Part shown: positions 18,933 through 27,638 of the stretch, one piece after another
Layout: every line of letters starts with the position of its first letter
Position numbering within the stretch: position 1 is the stretch's first letter
DNA from: Skermanella sp. TT6
GTDB taxonomy: Bacteria; Pseudomonadota; Alphaproteobacteria; Azospirillales; Azospirillaceae
Length of the DNA stretch: 64,000 nucleotides
Assembly: GCF_016653635.2 (NCBI RefSeq)
Contig: NZ_CP067420.1
Location: 2,053,501 to 2,117,500, forward strand
Reading direction: 5' to 3'
Translations under genes and position numbers: made by a program
Notes under the pieces: generated by a model
Told to the model about the DNA's origin: nothing
The model's database searches: none
The model's input: the letters and a program-made list of their open reading frames with translations, nothing else

Positions 18933-19705
18933 TCGCGGTGGAGGACCTGAACGTCATCTTCGGCCACGGCGAGAGCGCCATCCACGCAGTCCAGGACGTC
19001 AGTTTCCGGGTCGGGGAGGGCGAGAGCTTCGGGCTGGTCGGTGAATCCGGCTCCGGCAAGTCGACCGTGCTGCGCGCCATCATCGGGCTCAATCCGGACT
19101 GGTCCGGCATCGTGTCGGTCGACGGGCAGGCGCAACGGCACCGGCGGGAAAAGGCGTTCTTCAAACGCTGCCAGATGGTGTTCCAGGACCCCTATGGCTC
19201 GCTTCACCCGCGCCACACCGTCGACCGTATCCTGGCGGAACCCGTCGCGATCCACGGGCTGGGCGACGCCGACCGGCGGATCGAGCGCATCCTGCGGGAG
19301 GTCGGTCTCGGCCCCCGGTTCCGCTTCCGCTTTCCCCACCAGCTCTCGGGCGGGCAGCGCCAGCGGGTCGCCATCGCGCGCGCCCTGATCCTGGAACCGC
19401 GCGTGCTTCTGCTGGACGAGCCGACCTCCGCGCTGGACGTTTCCGTCCAGGCCGAAATCCTCAACCTGCTGAAGCGCCTGCGGACGGAGCGCGGCCTGAC
19501 CTATATCCTGGTCAGCCATAATCTGTCGGTCGTCGCTTACATGTGCGACCGGCTGGCCGTGATGAACCGGGGCCGCGTGGTGGAGGAGATGTCCGTCGCA
19601 GACCTGCGCCGGGGCGAGGCCGCGCAGGACTATACGCGGCAGCTGCTGCGGGCCAGCCAGGGCTATGACCGGACGGCGGCCGACAGTTTCCGGGATTTCG
19701 CCTGA
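18929..19705 (+). CDS. Peptide-type ABC transporter ATPase (DppF-like)
   Basis: 258 residues from ATG 18929 with Walker A GESGSGKST, signature LSGGQRQR, Walker B VLLLDEPT and H-loop VSHN. It lacks most of the C-terminal oligopeptide domain found in longer DppF proteins (~330 residues), like its partner. The shared shortening suggests a subfamily trait rather than damage. It is the last gene of the importer operon; about 165 bp separate it from the next gene on the strand. Confidence 0.92.
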   Translation: MIAVEDLNVIFGHGESAIHAVQDVSFRVGEGESFGLVGESGSGKSTVLRAIIGLNPDWSGIVSVDGQAQRHRREKAFFKRCQMVFQDPYGSLHPRHTVDRILAEPVAIHGLGDADRRIERILREVGLGPRFRFRFPHQLSGGQRQRVAIARALILEPRVLLLDEPTSALDVSVQAEILNLLKRLRTERGLTYILVSHNLSVVAYMCDRLAVMNRGRVVEEMSVADLRRGEAAQDYTRQLLRASQGYDRTAADSFRDFA

Positions 19706-19870
19706 GTACCGCAGCGGGCCGGGCCATCCTGCCCGAAAGGGGGATGAAGAACGGGTGACAAGGCTGCGTCAGCTTACCACCTGTAATGTCTGTCATTAAC
19801 ATTCCAGGATGGGAGCGACTCAGGCATAGTGGGTCGCAGTCCAGTCTGGCTGCCCATTGGTACCGATATC

Positions 19871-20236
19871 ATGCATGACTCGTTCAGACGTCTATACAAT
19901 TCTGTGCTTGAGCACCGGGAACTCGATCCCAAGAAGTCGCGCACGGCGAAGCTCCACCAAGCCGGTCGGGCCAAGATGGCCCAGAAGGTGGGGGAGGAAG
20001 CGGTCGAGATCGTGATCGAGGCCGTCCAGCACAACCATGATGGCGTGGTTGCCGAGAGTGCCGACCTGATCTACAACCTGACCGTCCTGTGGGCCGACAT
20101 GGGGATCACGCCCGACGACATCTGGGAGGAGATGCGGCGGCGCGAAACCGCGCTCGGTATCGCTGAGAAACTGCCGAAGAGTTCCGACAGGCCGCCGGTC
20201 GCCGATGAACCGGTTCTGGTGCGCAAGGCCGTTTGA
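19871..20236 (+). CDS. HisE-like phosphoribosyl-ATP pyrophosphohydrolase (orphan)
   Basis: 121 residues from ATG 19871, with the MazG/HisE all-alpha fold. The metal-binding signature EEAVEIVIEA is followed by ESADLIYNL, plus TAKLHQAGRAKMAQKVG at the start, as in HisE. True HisE hydrolyses PR-ATP to PR-AMP in histidine synthesis and normally sits with other his genes; none are present here. It may be a second HisE copy or a house-cleaning NTP pyrophosphatase. The C-terminal ~25 residues (KSSDRPPVADEPVLV) extend beyond the fold. It is convergent with the CYTH gene. Confidence 0.8.
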   Translation: MHDSFRRLYNSVLEHRELDPKKSRTAKLHQAGRAKMAQKVGEEAVEIVIEAVQHNHDGVVAESADLIYNLTVLWADMGITPDDIWEEMRRRETALGIAEKLPKSSDRPPVADEPVLVRKAV

Positions 20237-20255
20237 AAGTACCTGCGCAGGAAGC

Positions 20256-20732
20256 TCAGGCGGCTTGCGTCCAACTGGAAATGGGCTCGACGGAGAGTCT
20301 GGAATTCCCGTAGCGGGCGTCGTAGGTGATTTCCCGGCCGACCCAGTGGGGCAGGACGACTTCCTGCTCCGGATGGGAAAGCTCGACTTCCGCCACGACG
20401 AGGCCGGCATTCAAGCCCCCGAATACGTCGATTTCCCACATCAGGCCGGCGTAAGGGACCGTGTAGCGGACCTTCTCGACCAGTGTTTCCCGTGGCAGCT
20501 GCGATAGCATGGACGCTGCGATAGCCAAAGGAATGTCGCTTTCGAACTCCGACCGGACCGCGCCCCGCCTCGGACCCTTGATCGTCAGGTATGCATGATC
20601 GTTTCGGATACGAACTCGGATTCGTGACTGCCGATCGAAAGGAAAATAGCCCTGGATTATTCTGTCGCCATGTCGGCAGAGCCCGCCGATATCCTGACAG
20701 ACCAGGAATCTTCTTTCGATTTCGAATGACAT
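20256..20732 (-). CDS. CYTH-domain (triphosphate tunnel metalloenzyme) protein
   Basis: 158 residues from ATG 20732 (a TTG lies three codons upstream). The N-terminal EIERRFLV matches the CYTH signature ExExK, with Arg in place of the Lys. Strand motifs RIRVRIRNDHAYLTIKG and later WEIDVFGG...AEVEL follow the eight-stranded tunnel pattern of CyaB/ygiF-type enzymes. These act on tripolyphosphate, ATP or thiamine triphosphate. The Lys-to-Arg change touches a phosphate-contacting residue, so activity may differ. It is smaller than fused CYTH-CHAD proteins and no CHAD domain is present. Confidence 0.8.
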   Translation of the reverse strand: MSFEIERRFLVCQDIGGLCRHGDRIIQGYFPFDRQSRIRVRIRNDHAYLTIKGPRRGAVRSEFESDIPLAIAASMLSQLPRETLVEKVRYTVPYAGLMWEIDVFGGLNAGLVVAEVELSHPEQEVVLPHWVGREITYDARYGNSRLSVEPISSWTQAA

Positions 20733-20922
20733 AATTGCCAACCGAGTGCGTTGAGACGGGGGGAGAGTAGACCGGTATGACCGGTACGTAAAGCGGAATA
20801 CCGCCGACGGTCATATACCTTTTGTTTCGCCCCGCCCTTGCTCTCCCCTGGGCCGGTTGGCGTGCTGACGTGTTGAACCGGATGCCGTTCCCATCTTCCG
20901 CACACCCCGACTCCGCTGATTC

Positions 20923-22590
20923 ATGCCGGCACGAGAAGAAGACATCAAGACGACCGCCGCTGCCGTGAGCATGCCGAAGCTGCCCTCGGCGCTGGCACCG
21001 TTCCGCTACCCGATGTTCCGGGCGATCTGGCTCGCCACCCTGATGTCCAATTTCGGCGTCTGGATCCAGTCGGTCGGCGCCGCGTGGCTGATGACCTCGA
21101 TCGCCGACAGTGCCGCCATGGTGGCGCTGGTGCAGTCCGCGACGGCGCTGCCGGTGCTGATGTTCTCCCTGTTCGGCGGCGCGTTGGCCGATCTGTGGGA
21201 CCGGCGGCTGGTGTTCATGACCGGCCAGATCATCGTGCTGTCGGGAGCCACCCTGATCGCCGTGCTGGAGGGGGCGGGGGCCGTGACGCCGTGGCTGCTG
21301 CTGGCGCTGGTGTTCGTGATGGACACCGGGTCGGCGCTCCGCCAGCCGGCCTACCAGGCCTCGGTCGGCGACCTCGTGCCCCGGTCGGAGCTGCCGGCCG
21401 CCGTGGCGCTGAACAGCATCGGCTTCAACATCGCCCGGTCGGTCGGGCCGGCGATCGGCGGGCTGGTGGTGGCGACGCTGGGCGTCCAGGCTTCCTTCAT
21501 CCTCAACGCGGTCTCCAACATCTTCATCATCGGCGTGCTGCTGGCATGGCGGCCGAAGCGGTCAGTGGACGAGCTGCCGCGCGAGAGCCTGCTTCCGGCG
21601 ATGGCCAGCGGCCTGCGCTATGTCGGCGGCTCGCCCACCGTGCTGACGGTCATGCTGCGATGCTTCGTCTTCACCGCAGCGGCCGGCGCCGCCTGGGCGC
21701 TGCTTCCCCTGGTCGCGCGCGAGGATCTGGGCGGAGGACCCTTCACCTACGGCATCCTGCTCGGCAGCCTGGGCGTCGGCGCCATCATCGGTGCGCTGAA
21801 CATCGGCGTGCTGCGCCGGCGCACCAGCGGCCAGATGCTGGTCGCGATCGGTACGGCCTCCTTCGCCGTCACCATGCTGGTGCTGGGGCTGTTCCCCAAC
21901 CTTTACGCCGTGATCCCGGCGCTCGTCCTGGGCGGGGCGGCCTGGATGATGACGCTTTCCAGCTTCAACGTCATGGTCCAGCTCTCCGCCGCCAATTGGG
22001 TGAAGGCGCGGGTGCTGTCGATCTACCAGATGTCGCTGTTCGGCGGGCTGGCGCTGGGAAGCTGGGGCTGGGGCCATGCGGCCGAGTCGGTCGGCACGGG
22101 GCAGGCGCTCACCGCCGCCGGCCTCGCCCTGGCGATCAGCCTGGTCCTGGGCCTGCGCTTCCGCCTGCCGGCCAACATCGCGCCCGACATGTCGCCGATC
22201 ACGGCGCTGCCGCGCCCGACCCTGGCGCCCGGCCTGGACGCCGGGCCGGGCTCCGTCGCGGTGACGGTCGAGTACGAGGTCGATCCCGCCGATGCCAGGG
22301 ATTTCGCCGCCGCGATGCGGAGCCTGCGCCGGCTGAGGCGCCGCGACGGGGCCGTACGCTGGACCCTCTATCAGGATGCCGCCAACCCGACGCGCTGGAT
22401 CGAGGCTTTCCTGCTCCGCTCCTGGCTCGACGACCTGCGCCACCAGCGCCGCACCACCATGGCCGACCGGGACACGCTGGACCGGGTCCGCGCCTTCCAT
22501 CGAGGCTCCGCCGACCCCCGGGTATCCCATCTGCTGGCCCGCGGCACCCCGCGCATGGGCTGGCCGCCGGGTGCCGATGCCGAGCATTGA
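20923..22590 (+). CDS. MFS transporter (MFS_3/EntS-type) with C-terminal soluble domain
   Basis: 555 residues. Residues ~25-425 form a 10-12-helix MFS core of the transmembrane-secretion-effector type, with the start RYPMFRAIWLATLMSNFGVWIQ and the loop DLWDRRLVFMTGQ. The last ~120 residues are soluble. They resemble a ferredoxin-like monooxygenase (ABM) fold often appended in this family (VTVEYEVDPADARDFAAAM, then RWTLYQDAANPTRWIEAF). It is probably an exporter of a small molecule. No biosynthetic cluster is adjacent to suggest a cargo. Confidence 0.85.
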   Translation: MPAREEDIKTTAAAVSMPKLPSALAPFRYPMFRAIWLATLMSNFGVWIQSVGAAWLMTSIADSAAMVALVQSATALPVLMFSLFGGALADLWDRRLVFMTGQIIVLSGATLIAVLEGAGAVTPWLLLALVFVMDTGSALRQPAYQASVGDLVPRSELPAAVALNSIGFNIARSVGPAIGGLVVATLGVQASFILNAVSNIFIIGVLLAWRPKRSVDELPRESLLPAMASGLRYVGGSPTVLTVMLRCFVFTAAAGAAWALLPLVAREDLGGGPFTYGILLGSLGVGAIIGALNIGVLRRRTSGQMLVAIGTASFAVTMLVLGLFPNLYAVIPALVLGGAAWMMTLSSFNVMVQLSAANWVKARVLSIYQMSLFGGLALGSWGWGHAAESVGTGQALTAAGLALAISLVLGLRFRLPANIAPDMSPITALPRPTLAPGLDAGPGSVAVTVEYEVDPADARDFAAAMRSLRRLRRRDGAVRWTLYQDAANPTRWIEAFLLRSWLDDLRHQRRTTMADRDTLDRVRAFHRGSADPRVSHLLARGTPRMGWPPGADAEH

Positions 22591-22761
22591 GGCTACGAGG
22601 TATGGAACCGGATATCCGAACCCATCAGCGTCCATCCGCGGCAGAAAACCAGAAGCACGCCGTTCCACGTCGCCTGGAGAGGCGCTCCGAAGCGGCGACC
22701 GGGCGCTCCATGCCGGCTTGCCGGTTGCCGCTTCGCTTTGGCCAGCGCGGCCGGGCCTAGG

Positions 22762-23649
22762 TCAGGCTGCGTAGCGCCGCACCATCGTGGCGCAGAACTC
22801 CGCGAATTCCTCCGGCACCTGCGGCGGGCTGGTGTGGTGGGGGGCCAGCCCGCGATGTTCCGGCGTGAAGCAGAAGGTCACCGTCACGTCGAATTCCTCC
22901 AGCGCCTTCATCTGGCGGTCGAACCAATCCAGGGCGTTCGGGCGGAAGCTGTCGGCCCAGCTCAGACCCGTGCGCAGGTGACGCACGCCCAGGTCGCGCA
23001 GCCAGCGTACGGCATCGTCCAGCCGATGGTCCTCGTAATGGAACCACTGGCAGATGCCCATGTCGGGCGTGTAGCGGTTGAAGTGGCTCATCGCCAGCTT
23101 CGGCGAGCCGTCCTCGCGCAGCAGGCCCATGTAGAAGTGCCGGTAATAGGACGATCCCTCCGCCTCCCGGTGCCGGGTCGTCGCCTCCCAGGAGCGCGGC
23201 AGGTCGTACAGGCTGTACCAGTGGATGCGCGGTACCCGGCCGATCAGCAGGTCGGCGGTGCGCTGCAGGCCGAACTCCTGGACCTCCTCCGCGCCGAACG
23301 TGGAGACGCCGACCTCGCTTACCCAGACCGGCAGGTCGGTGACCGCCTGTATCTCCTTCAGGCGTTCCGGCCATTCGTGGATCGGCCACAGGTTCCAATC
23401 CAGCGGGAAGCCATGGACCGCCACCACGTCCACATGGTCGAGCACGCCGCGCGCGCGGAGCTTGGAGATGAACACCGGGTCGATCGGCGAGATGCCGCCC
23501 AGGACGCGCAGCAGGTTCGGTGCTTCCGCCCTGATCGCCTGGCCCGCCAGCGACGCCATCTGGCCGAAGGCGACCCAGTCCGGGTCAAGCTCGGGATCCC
23601 AGTGTGACTTGTTGTTGGGCTCGTTCCAGATCATCGCCGCTTCGATCAT
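22762..23649 (-). CDS. Glycoside-hydrolase-like TIM-barrel protein (beta-xylosidase-like)
   Basis: 295 residues from ATG 23649, overlapping the methyltransferase stop (ATGA). The N-terminus MIWNEPNNKSHWD carries the clan-A acid/base signature (NEP). The second catalytic Glu is likely in VSEVGVSTFG, about 95 residues later, as in GH39-like enzymes. It lacks a signal peptide, so it is predicted to be cytosolic, odd for a polysaccharide-degrading enzyme. Its position as the last gene after inositol-phosphate synthase, a phosphatase and a methyltransferase suggests action on a small glycoside (inference). Confidence 0.7.
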   Translation of the reverse strand: MIEAAMIWNEPNNKSHWDPELDPDWVAFGQMASLAGQAIRAEAPNLLRVLGGISPIDPVFISKLRARGVLDHVDVVAVHGFPLDWNLWPIHEWPERLKEIQAVTDLPVWVSEVGVSTFGAEEVQEFGLQRTADLLIGRVPRIHWYSLYDLPRSWEATTRHREAEGSSYYRHFYMGLLREDGSPKLAMSHFNRYTPDMGICQWFHYEDHRLDDAVRWLRDLGVRHLRTGLSWADSFRPNALDWFDRQMKALEEFDVTVTFCFTPEHRGLAPHHTSPPQVPEEFAEFCATMVRRYAA

Positions 23650-24404
23650 TGCTGTCCCCTCGCTGGATATACGGCGGCCATCCCCGGCGCCCGGCGCTCG
23701 GTCCGGCGGCAGAGATAGACCTCCTCTTCCGCCCGTTGCTCGATCTCGAAACCGCTGTCGCGCAGCATGGCCTCGACGCAGGCCCGGTTCGGGATCCACC
23801 AGTTGCTGTCGTCGTTGGAATAGCGGCGCTCGACGAAATGCATCTTCGGATAGCCGGGTTTGTCGAAGATGCCGGTCTCCGTGATGGGGTAGTTCTCCTC
23901 CAAGGGCTCGACCTCCTGGCTGCCGCGCATCATGGACTGGAACAGCAGCAGGTCGCTCGCCGCATGCTCGTGGATCAGGTCCAGCGCCAGCAGCGGATGC
24001 CGAAGGTGATAGAGCACGCCCATGAATATCACGAGGTCGAAACGCTCGCCGAGCCGGCCCAGGTCATAGACCGACATCTCGCGGAACTCGATCTCGGCAC
24101 CACTCATTTCGGCTGCGTAACGCGCTTGCCCCAGATACATCGGCTCGGAATCGATCGCGACCACCCGGTCGGCGCCGCGGCGCTTCATCTCGATCGAGTA
24201 GAAGCCGCCGTTGCAGCCGATATCCAGCACGGTCATGCCGCGCAGGTCCTCGGGTACCGCGTGGGCGAAGCGCTGCCACTTGACGTTGGGATAGTCGCCC
24301 AGGAAATGGTTTGGCGCGGTCCGCACGCCCTTCAACTCGATATTATGAAACCACTGGCCCAGATCATCGATCTGGCGCCGGATTTCGTCCTGCTCGCTCA
24401 TCAT
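23646..24404 (-). CDS. SAM-dependent methyltransferase (TIGR04290-like)
   Basis: 252 residues from ATG 24404, coupled by ATGA overlap to the phosphatase upstream and the glycosidase downstream. Class I methyltransferase motif I is VLDIGCNGGFYS and motif II has VVAIDSEPMYL. The post-I region ends in FDLVIFMGVLYHLRHPL. A later HFVERRYSNDDSNWWIPN block is reminiscent of the tRNA-cmo5U CmoB fold, but the N-terminal part is shorter. The arrangement beside inositol-phosphate synthase recalls the TIGR04290 family of uncharacterised methyltransferases found in sugar or inositol clusters (from memory; should be checked). Confidence 0.8.
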   Translation of the reverse strand: MMSEQDEIRRQIDDLGQWFHNIELKGVRTAPNHFLGDYPNVKWQRFAHAVPEDLRGMTVLDIGCNGGFYSIEMKRRGADRVVAIDSEPMYLGQARYAAEMSGAEIEFREMSVYDLGRLGERFDLVIFMGVLYHLRHPLLALDLIHEHAASDLLLFQSMMRGSQEVEPLEENYPITETGIFDKPGYPKMHFVERRYSNDDSNWWIPNRACVEAMLRDSGFEIEQRAEEEVYLCRRTERRAPGMAAVYPARGQQ

Positions 24405-25006
24405 GGTTCCTCGTTGATCCGCAGGATGCGGGGCCCCCAGGGGCCGATCTCGACGGTGCTGACGGAGGCGGGTGCCACCTCCAGCCGCAGGAGCAGGTCC
24501 TGCGGCATGCCGAGATAATGGGCCAGGACGGCCCGGATCACGTCGCAATGGCTGACCAGCACGGCGGAGCCCCTCGGGCCGCCGCGGATCAGCTCCTCGA
24601 TGAAGCCCAGGGCCCGCCCCAGCACCTCCGACATGGTCTCGCCGCGGGGCGGGCGCGTCCCGCTCCGGAAATGGTTCCAGCGGCGCCAGTCCTCGTGCTC
24701 GTCCAGCTCGGCGAAGCTGCGGCCGATCCAGTCGCCGAAGTCGATCTCGGCCAGGGCATCGACGGTCTCGACCGCCAGCCCGAGCCGCTCCCCGAGGATG
24801 CCGGCCGTCCGTGCGGTGCGTTCCAGCGGGCTCGCATACACGGCGGCGATGCCGCCGGCCCGGGCCAGCCGCTCCGCCGTGCGCCGGGCCTGCTCGATCC
24901 CGCGTTCCGACAGGGTCACGCCCGGCGTGCGGCCGGCGAGCAGACCCGGGGAGAGGTCATGCTCGCCGTGCCGCACGAGATGGATGGTCAGGATGCCCGG
25001 TGTCAC
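24401..25006 (-). CDS. Histidine-phosphatase-superfamily phosphatase
   Basis: 201 residues from GTG 25006. The catalytic RHG motif is in HLVRHGEHD, with the phospho-His next to Arg. A second catalytic His lies in LVSHCDVIRAVL, with YASPLERTARTA between, all as in the phosphoglycerate-mutase-like branch 1. It sits 7 bp after the inositol-3-phosphate synthase gene and overlaps the methyltransferase start. That position makes it a candidate for dephosphorylating the synthase product to free myo-inositol, in place of a classical inositol monophosphatase (inference). Confidence 0.85.
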   Translation of the reverse strand: MTPGILTIHLVRHGEHDLSPGLLAGRTPGVTLSERGIEQARRTAERLARAGGIAAVYASPLERTARTAGILGERLGLAVETVDALAEIDFGDWIGRSFAELDEHEDWRRWNHFRSGTRPPRGETMSEVLGRALGFIEELIRGGPRGSAVLVSHCDVIRAVLAHYLGMPQDLLLRLEVAPASVSTVEIGPWGPRILRINEEP

Positions 25007-25013
25007 GTTGCCG

Positions 25014-26099
25014 TCAGGCTTCGCCGTCGATGAAGCGCAGGGTGCGGGCGCGGGCCTCTGCGTCGGTGAACTGCTGCGGCGGCGTCTTCATGAAGTAGCT
25101 GCTCGGGCCGATCAGCGCGCCGCCGATGCCGCGGTCCAGCGCCAGCTTGGCGCAGCGCACGGCGTCGATGACCACGCCGGCAGAGTTGGGCGAGTCCCAG
25201 ACTTCCAGCTTCAGCTCGCAATTCAGCGGGACATTGCCGAAGGTCGTGCCCTCCATCCGGATGTAGCACCATTTGCGGTCGGCCAGCCACGGCACGTAGT
25301 CGCTCGGGCCGACATGGGCATTCTCGTTGGACAGGGGCACGTCGAGCTGGCTGGTCACCGCGTTGGTCTTGGAGATCTTCTTGGACTCCAGCCGCTCGCG
25401 CTCCAGCATGTTCTCGAAATCGGCGTTGCCGCCGAAATTGAGCTGATAGGTGCGGTCCAGGCGGACGCCGCGCTCGCGGAACAGGTTGGTCAGCACGCGA
25501 TGCACGATGGTGGCGCCGACCTGGGACTTGATATCGTCGCCGATGATCGGCAGCCGCTTTTCCTCGAACCGGCGGCGCCAGGAGTCGCGCGACGCGATGA
25601 AGGACGGGATGCAGTTGACCAGCGCGCACCCGGCTTCCAGGGCCCGCTCGGCATAGAACTCCGTCGCCTGTTCCGAACCGACCGGCAGGTACGATACCAG
25701 GATTTCTGCGCCGCTCCGGCGCAGCACCTCGGCGACATCGGCGACCGGGCGTTCCGATTCCGTAACGACCTGACCCAGGTATTTGCCGAGTCCGTCCAGG
25801 GTCGGCCCACGTTCCACGGTCACGCCGGACCTGGGCACCTCGGCGAAGCGGACGGTATTGTTCGGGTGGGCATGGATCGCTTCTGCCAGGTCGCGCCCGA
25901 CCTTGGCGTCGGACACGTCGAAGGCGGCCACCACCTCGACGTCGCGGATATGGTAGCCGCCGAGCGTCACATGCATCAGGCCGGGCACCTGATCGTCATC
26001 GGCGGCGTTCTTGTAATATTCCAGGCCCTGCACAAGCGATGACGCACAATTGCCGACGCCGACGATCGCGAGGCGAACCTTTTTTCCGTTCACGAGCAT
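25014..26099 (-). CDS. ino1: Inositol-3-phosphate synthase (bacterial type)
   Basis: 361 residues, the length of the short actinobacterial-type enzyme. It converts glucose-6-phosphate to myo-inositol-3-phosphate with tightly bound NAD. The N-terminal Rossmann motif is [15 protein letters not shown]. The central [17 protein letters not shown] and [13 protein letters not shown] regions are the family's signature, followed by [15 protein letters not shown] and [12 protein letters not shown]. It is the first gene of a four-gene operon (phosphatase, methyltransferase, glycosidase). Myo-inositol synthesis is uncommon in Proteobacteria, so the operon marks a specialised inositol product. Confidence 0.93.
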   Translation of the reverse strand: MLVNGKKVRLAIVGVGNCASSLVQGLEYYKNAADDDQVPGLMHVTLGGYHIRDVEVVAAFDVSDAKVGRDLAEAIHAHPNNTVRFAEVPRSGVTVERGPTLDGLGKYLGQVVTESERPVADVAEVLRRSGAEILVSYLPVGSEQATEFYAERALEAGCALVNCIPSFIASRDSWRRRFEEKRLPIIGDDIKSQVGATIVHRVLTNLFRERGVRLDRTYQLNFGGNADFENMLERERLESKKISKTNAVTSQLDVPLSNENAHVGPSDYVPWLADRKWCYIRMEGTTFGNVPLNCELKLEVWDSPNSAGVVIDAVRCAKLALDRGIGGALIGPSSYFMKTPPQQFTDAEARARTLRFIDGEA

Positions 26100-26549
26100 G
26101 CTCCGTTCTGATGATCCGCACCAGGCGGAATGGGAGCAACCGCCTGTACCGTCCCTGGTTCCGAAATGGCTTCCGCCACGGCCTTGGATGCCTTCGGCAC
26201 CGCAAAACCCGGTTCCGACGGCGAGGAGCGAAACACGCCACGTTCCATCTTGTTCCGGCTATCTTGATCCGGGCCACCCCGTGCCGGCATCCGACGGTAG
26301 ATCGACCAGCGAAGGACGGCATCGTCCGAAGGAAGGTGCAGAATGCCCACGGAAAATACTTCGATGCCATATCGTTCTATGAACAAAAGGCGACTTAAAT
26401 TTACTATCGGGAGCCGTCACATTGTCTCCGGATGCCAGAGACATAGATGTCGGGAAGCGAAGAGAACTTGTCCACGAATTCTCCGCACCATCCACCGCTG
26501 GCAGCGTCTTTCGTCATAGGCCAGGGTTATTCACGACGAGGGATTTTTC
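26100..26549. other. 450-bp divergent intergenic region
   Basis: Lies between the inositol operon (leftward) and the FAD oxidoreductase (rightward), so it must hold both promoters. Base composition is lower in GC near 26390-26410 and 26530-26550. Short open frames on both strands show no protein-like composition. I see no convincing palindrome or -35/-10 pair. Confidence 0.4.
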
Positions 26550-27626
26550 ATGTCGGCTGACAGGATAGAATGTGTCGTGATCGGGAGCGGAACCTTGGGT
26601 GCCGCCGTCGCGAGGCGTCTTGCTCTGGACGGGCGGGAAGTGATGTTGATCGCCCGGCGCGACCGCCAGCAGGATGACGGGGGACTTGCCATGGCCGCCG
26701 GCGGGTGGCCGGAGCCGGTCGAGGCCTCGGTGGTGGACCGGCCCCGGACCCTGCGGGCCGGCTTCTCCGCCCAGGGGGCGCAGGCGTTGGCGTCCTATTG
26801 TGCCCGCCAGGAGATCCCGTTCCGGCGAACGGGACAGCTCCTGATCGCCCGCGACGACGCCGAGATGGCCGTGCTCGAAGACATCAAGCAGCGCGACCCC
26901 TCGGTCGATTTGCTGTCCGTGGCCGATGTGGCCGCCCACGAGCGGGGGCTGCGATGCGTCGGCGGCTTGTTCGCTCCCGACGCGGGCATCGTCGATGGCG
27001 ACGCGCTTCGCCTTGCCCTGCGGATCGAGGCGGAGAACGCCGGCGCCTTCGTCACCGAGGATTGCAGGCTGGTCGCGGCCTACCCCATGCGACGCGGGTT
27101 CGAGGTGGATCTCGGCGGGATGCCGGGCGAGCTGGAGACGGTTCGCTGCGATAGCCTGATCAACGCGACGGAGGATTACGAGGCGGTCCAGATCGCCGCC
27201 CGGGTCGACGGCATGCGGAACCATGCGCCGCCCGAGCTGTCCGGACCGGGATCGAAACGGTACAAGCTGGAAGGGACGGCACCGTTCGACCGCCTCGTGG
27301 TGCCGGGCTGCCGCGGACCCAAGTCGGCTGCCCTCTTCTTTTCCGGCTTCCAAGGCGAAAGCTGGATGGACGTCCTGTCCGAGTCGAGGGACGTGGCTGG
27401 CCGCGGCGACGAGCCGGGCACGGATGGACCCCGGTCGCCCGATTTCCGGATCCAGGGACAGGCGGAACACGGCATCCCGGGGCTGATCAACCTGTTCGGC
27501 ATCGATGCCCGGTCGGAGACCCGGGCGGCCCTGGCGCTTGCCGATGCCGTGCTGGATGCGCTGTCCGGACGCGCGGACTGGTCGGGCATGCTGCCGGTTC
27601 CGCCGTCCAGCCTTGCGGTGGCGTAA
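26550..27626 (+). CDS. FAD-dependent oxidoreductase, DAO family
   Basis: 358 residues with an N-terminal FAD-binding beta-alpha-beta unit (VVIGSGTLGAAVARRLA). Further D-amino-acid-oxidase-family elements are FRRTGQLLIARDD and FAPDAGIVDGDAL, and a C-terminal GIPGLINLFGIDA segment that closes the flavin site. It most resembles the L-2-hydroxyglutarate oxidase (LhgO) branch, but the middle (the NATEDYEAVQIAAR region) diverges, so the substrate is uncertain. It is divergent from the inositol operon and convergent with the CsgG-like lipoprotein gene. Confidence 0.8.
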   Translation: MSADRIECVVIGSGTLGAAVARRLALDGREVMLIARRDRQQDDGGLAMAAGGWPEPVEASVVDRPRTLRAGFSAQGAQALASYCARQEIPFRRTGQLLIARDDAEMAVLEDIKQRDPSVDLLSVADVAAHERGLRCVGGLFAPDAGIVDGDALRLALRIEAENAGAFVTEDCRLVAAYPMRRGFEVDLGGMPGELETVRCDSLINATEDYEAVQIAARVDGMRNHAPPELSGPGSKRYKLEGTAPFDRLVVPGCRGPKSAALFFSGFQGESWMDVLSESRDVAGRGDEPGTDGPRSPDFRIQGQAEHGIPGLINLFGIDARSETRAALALADAVLDALSGRADWSGMLPVPPSSLAVA

Positions 27627-27638
27627 GGCGGACGCAGC

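Noticed and set aside
26039-26398. Overlapping short frames on both strands in the inositol-oxidoreductase gap.
   Set aside because: No protein-like composition, no ribosome sites and all overlap one another.
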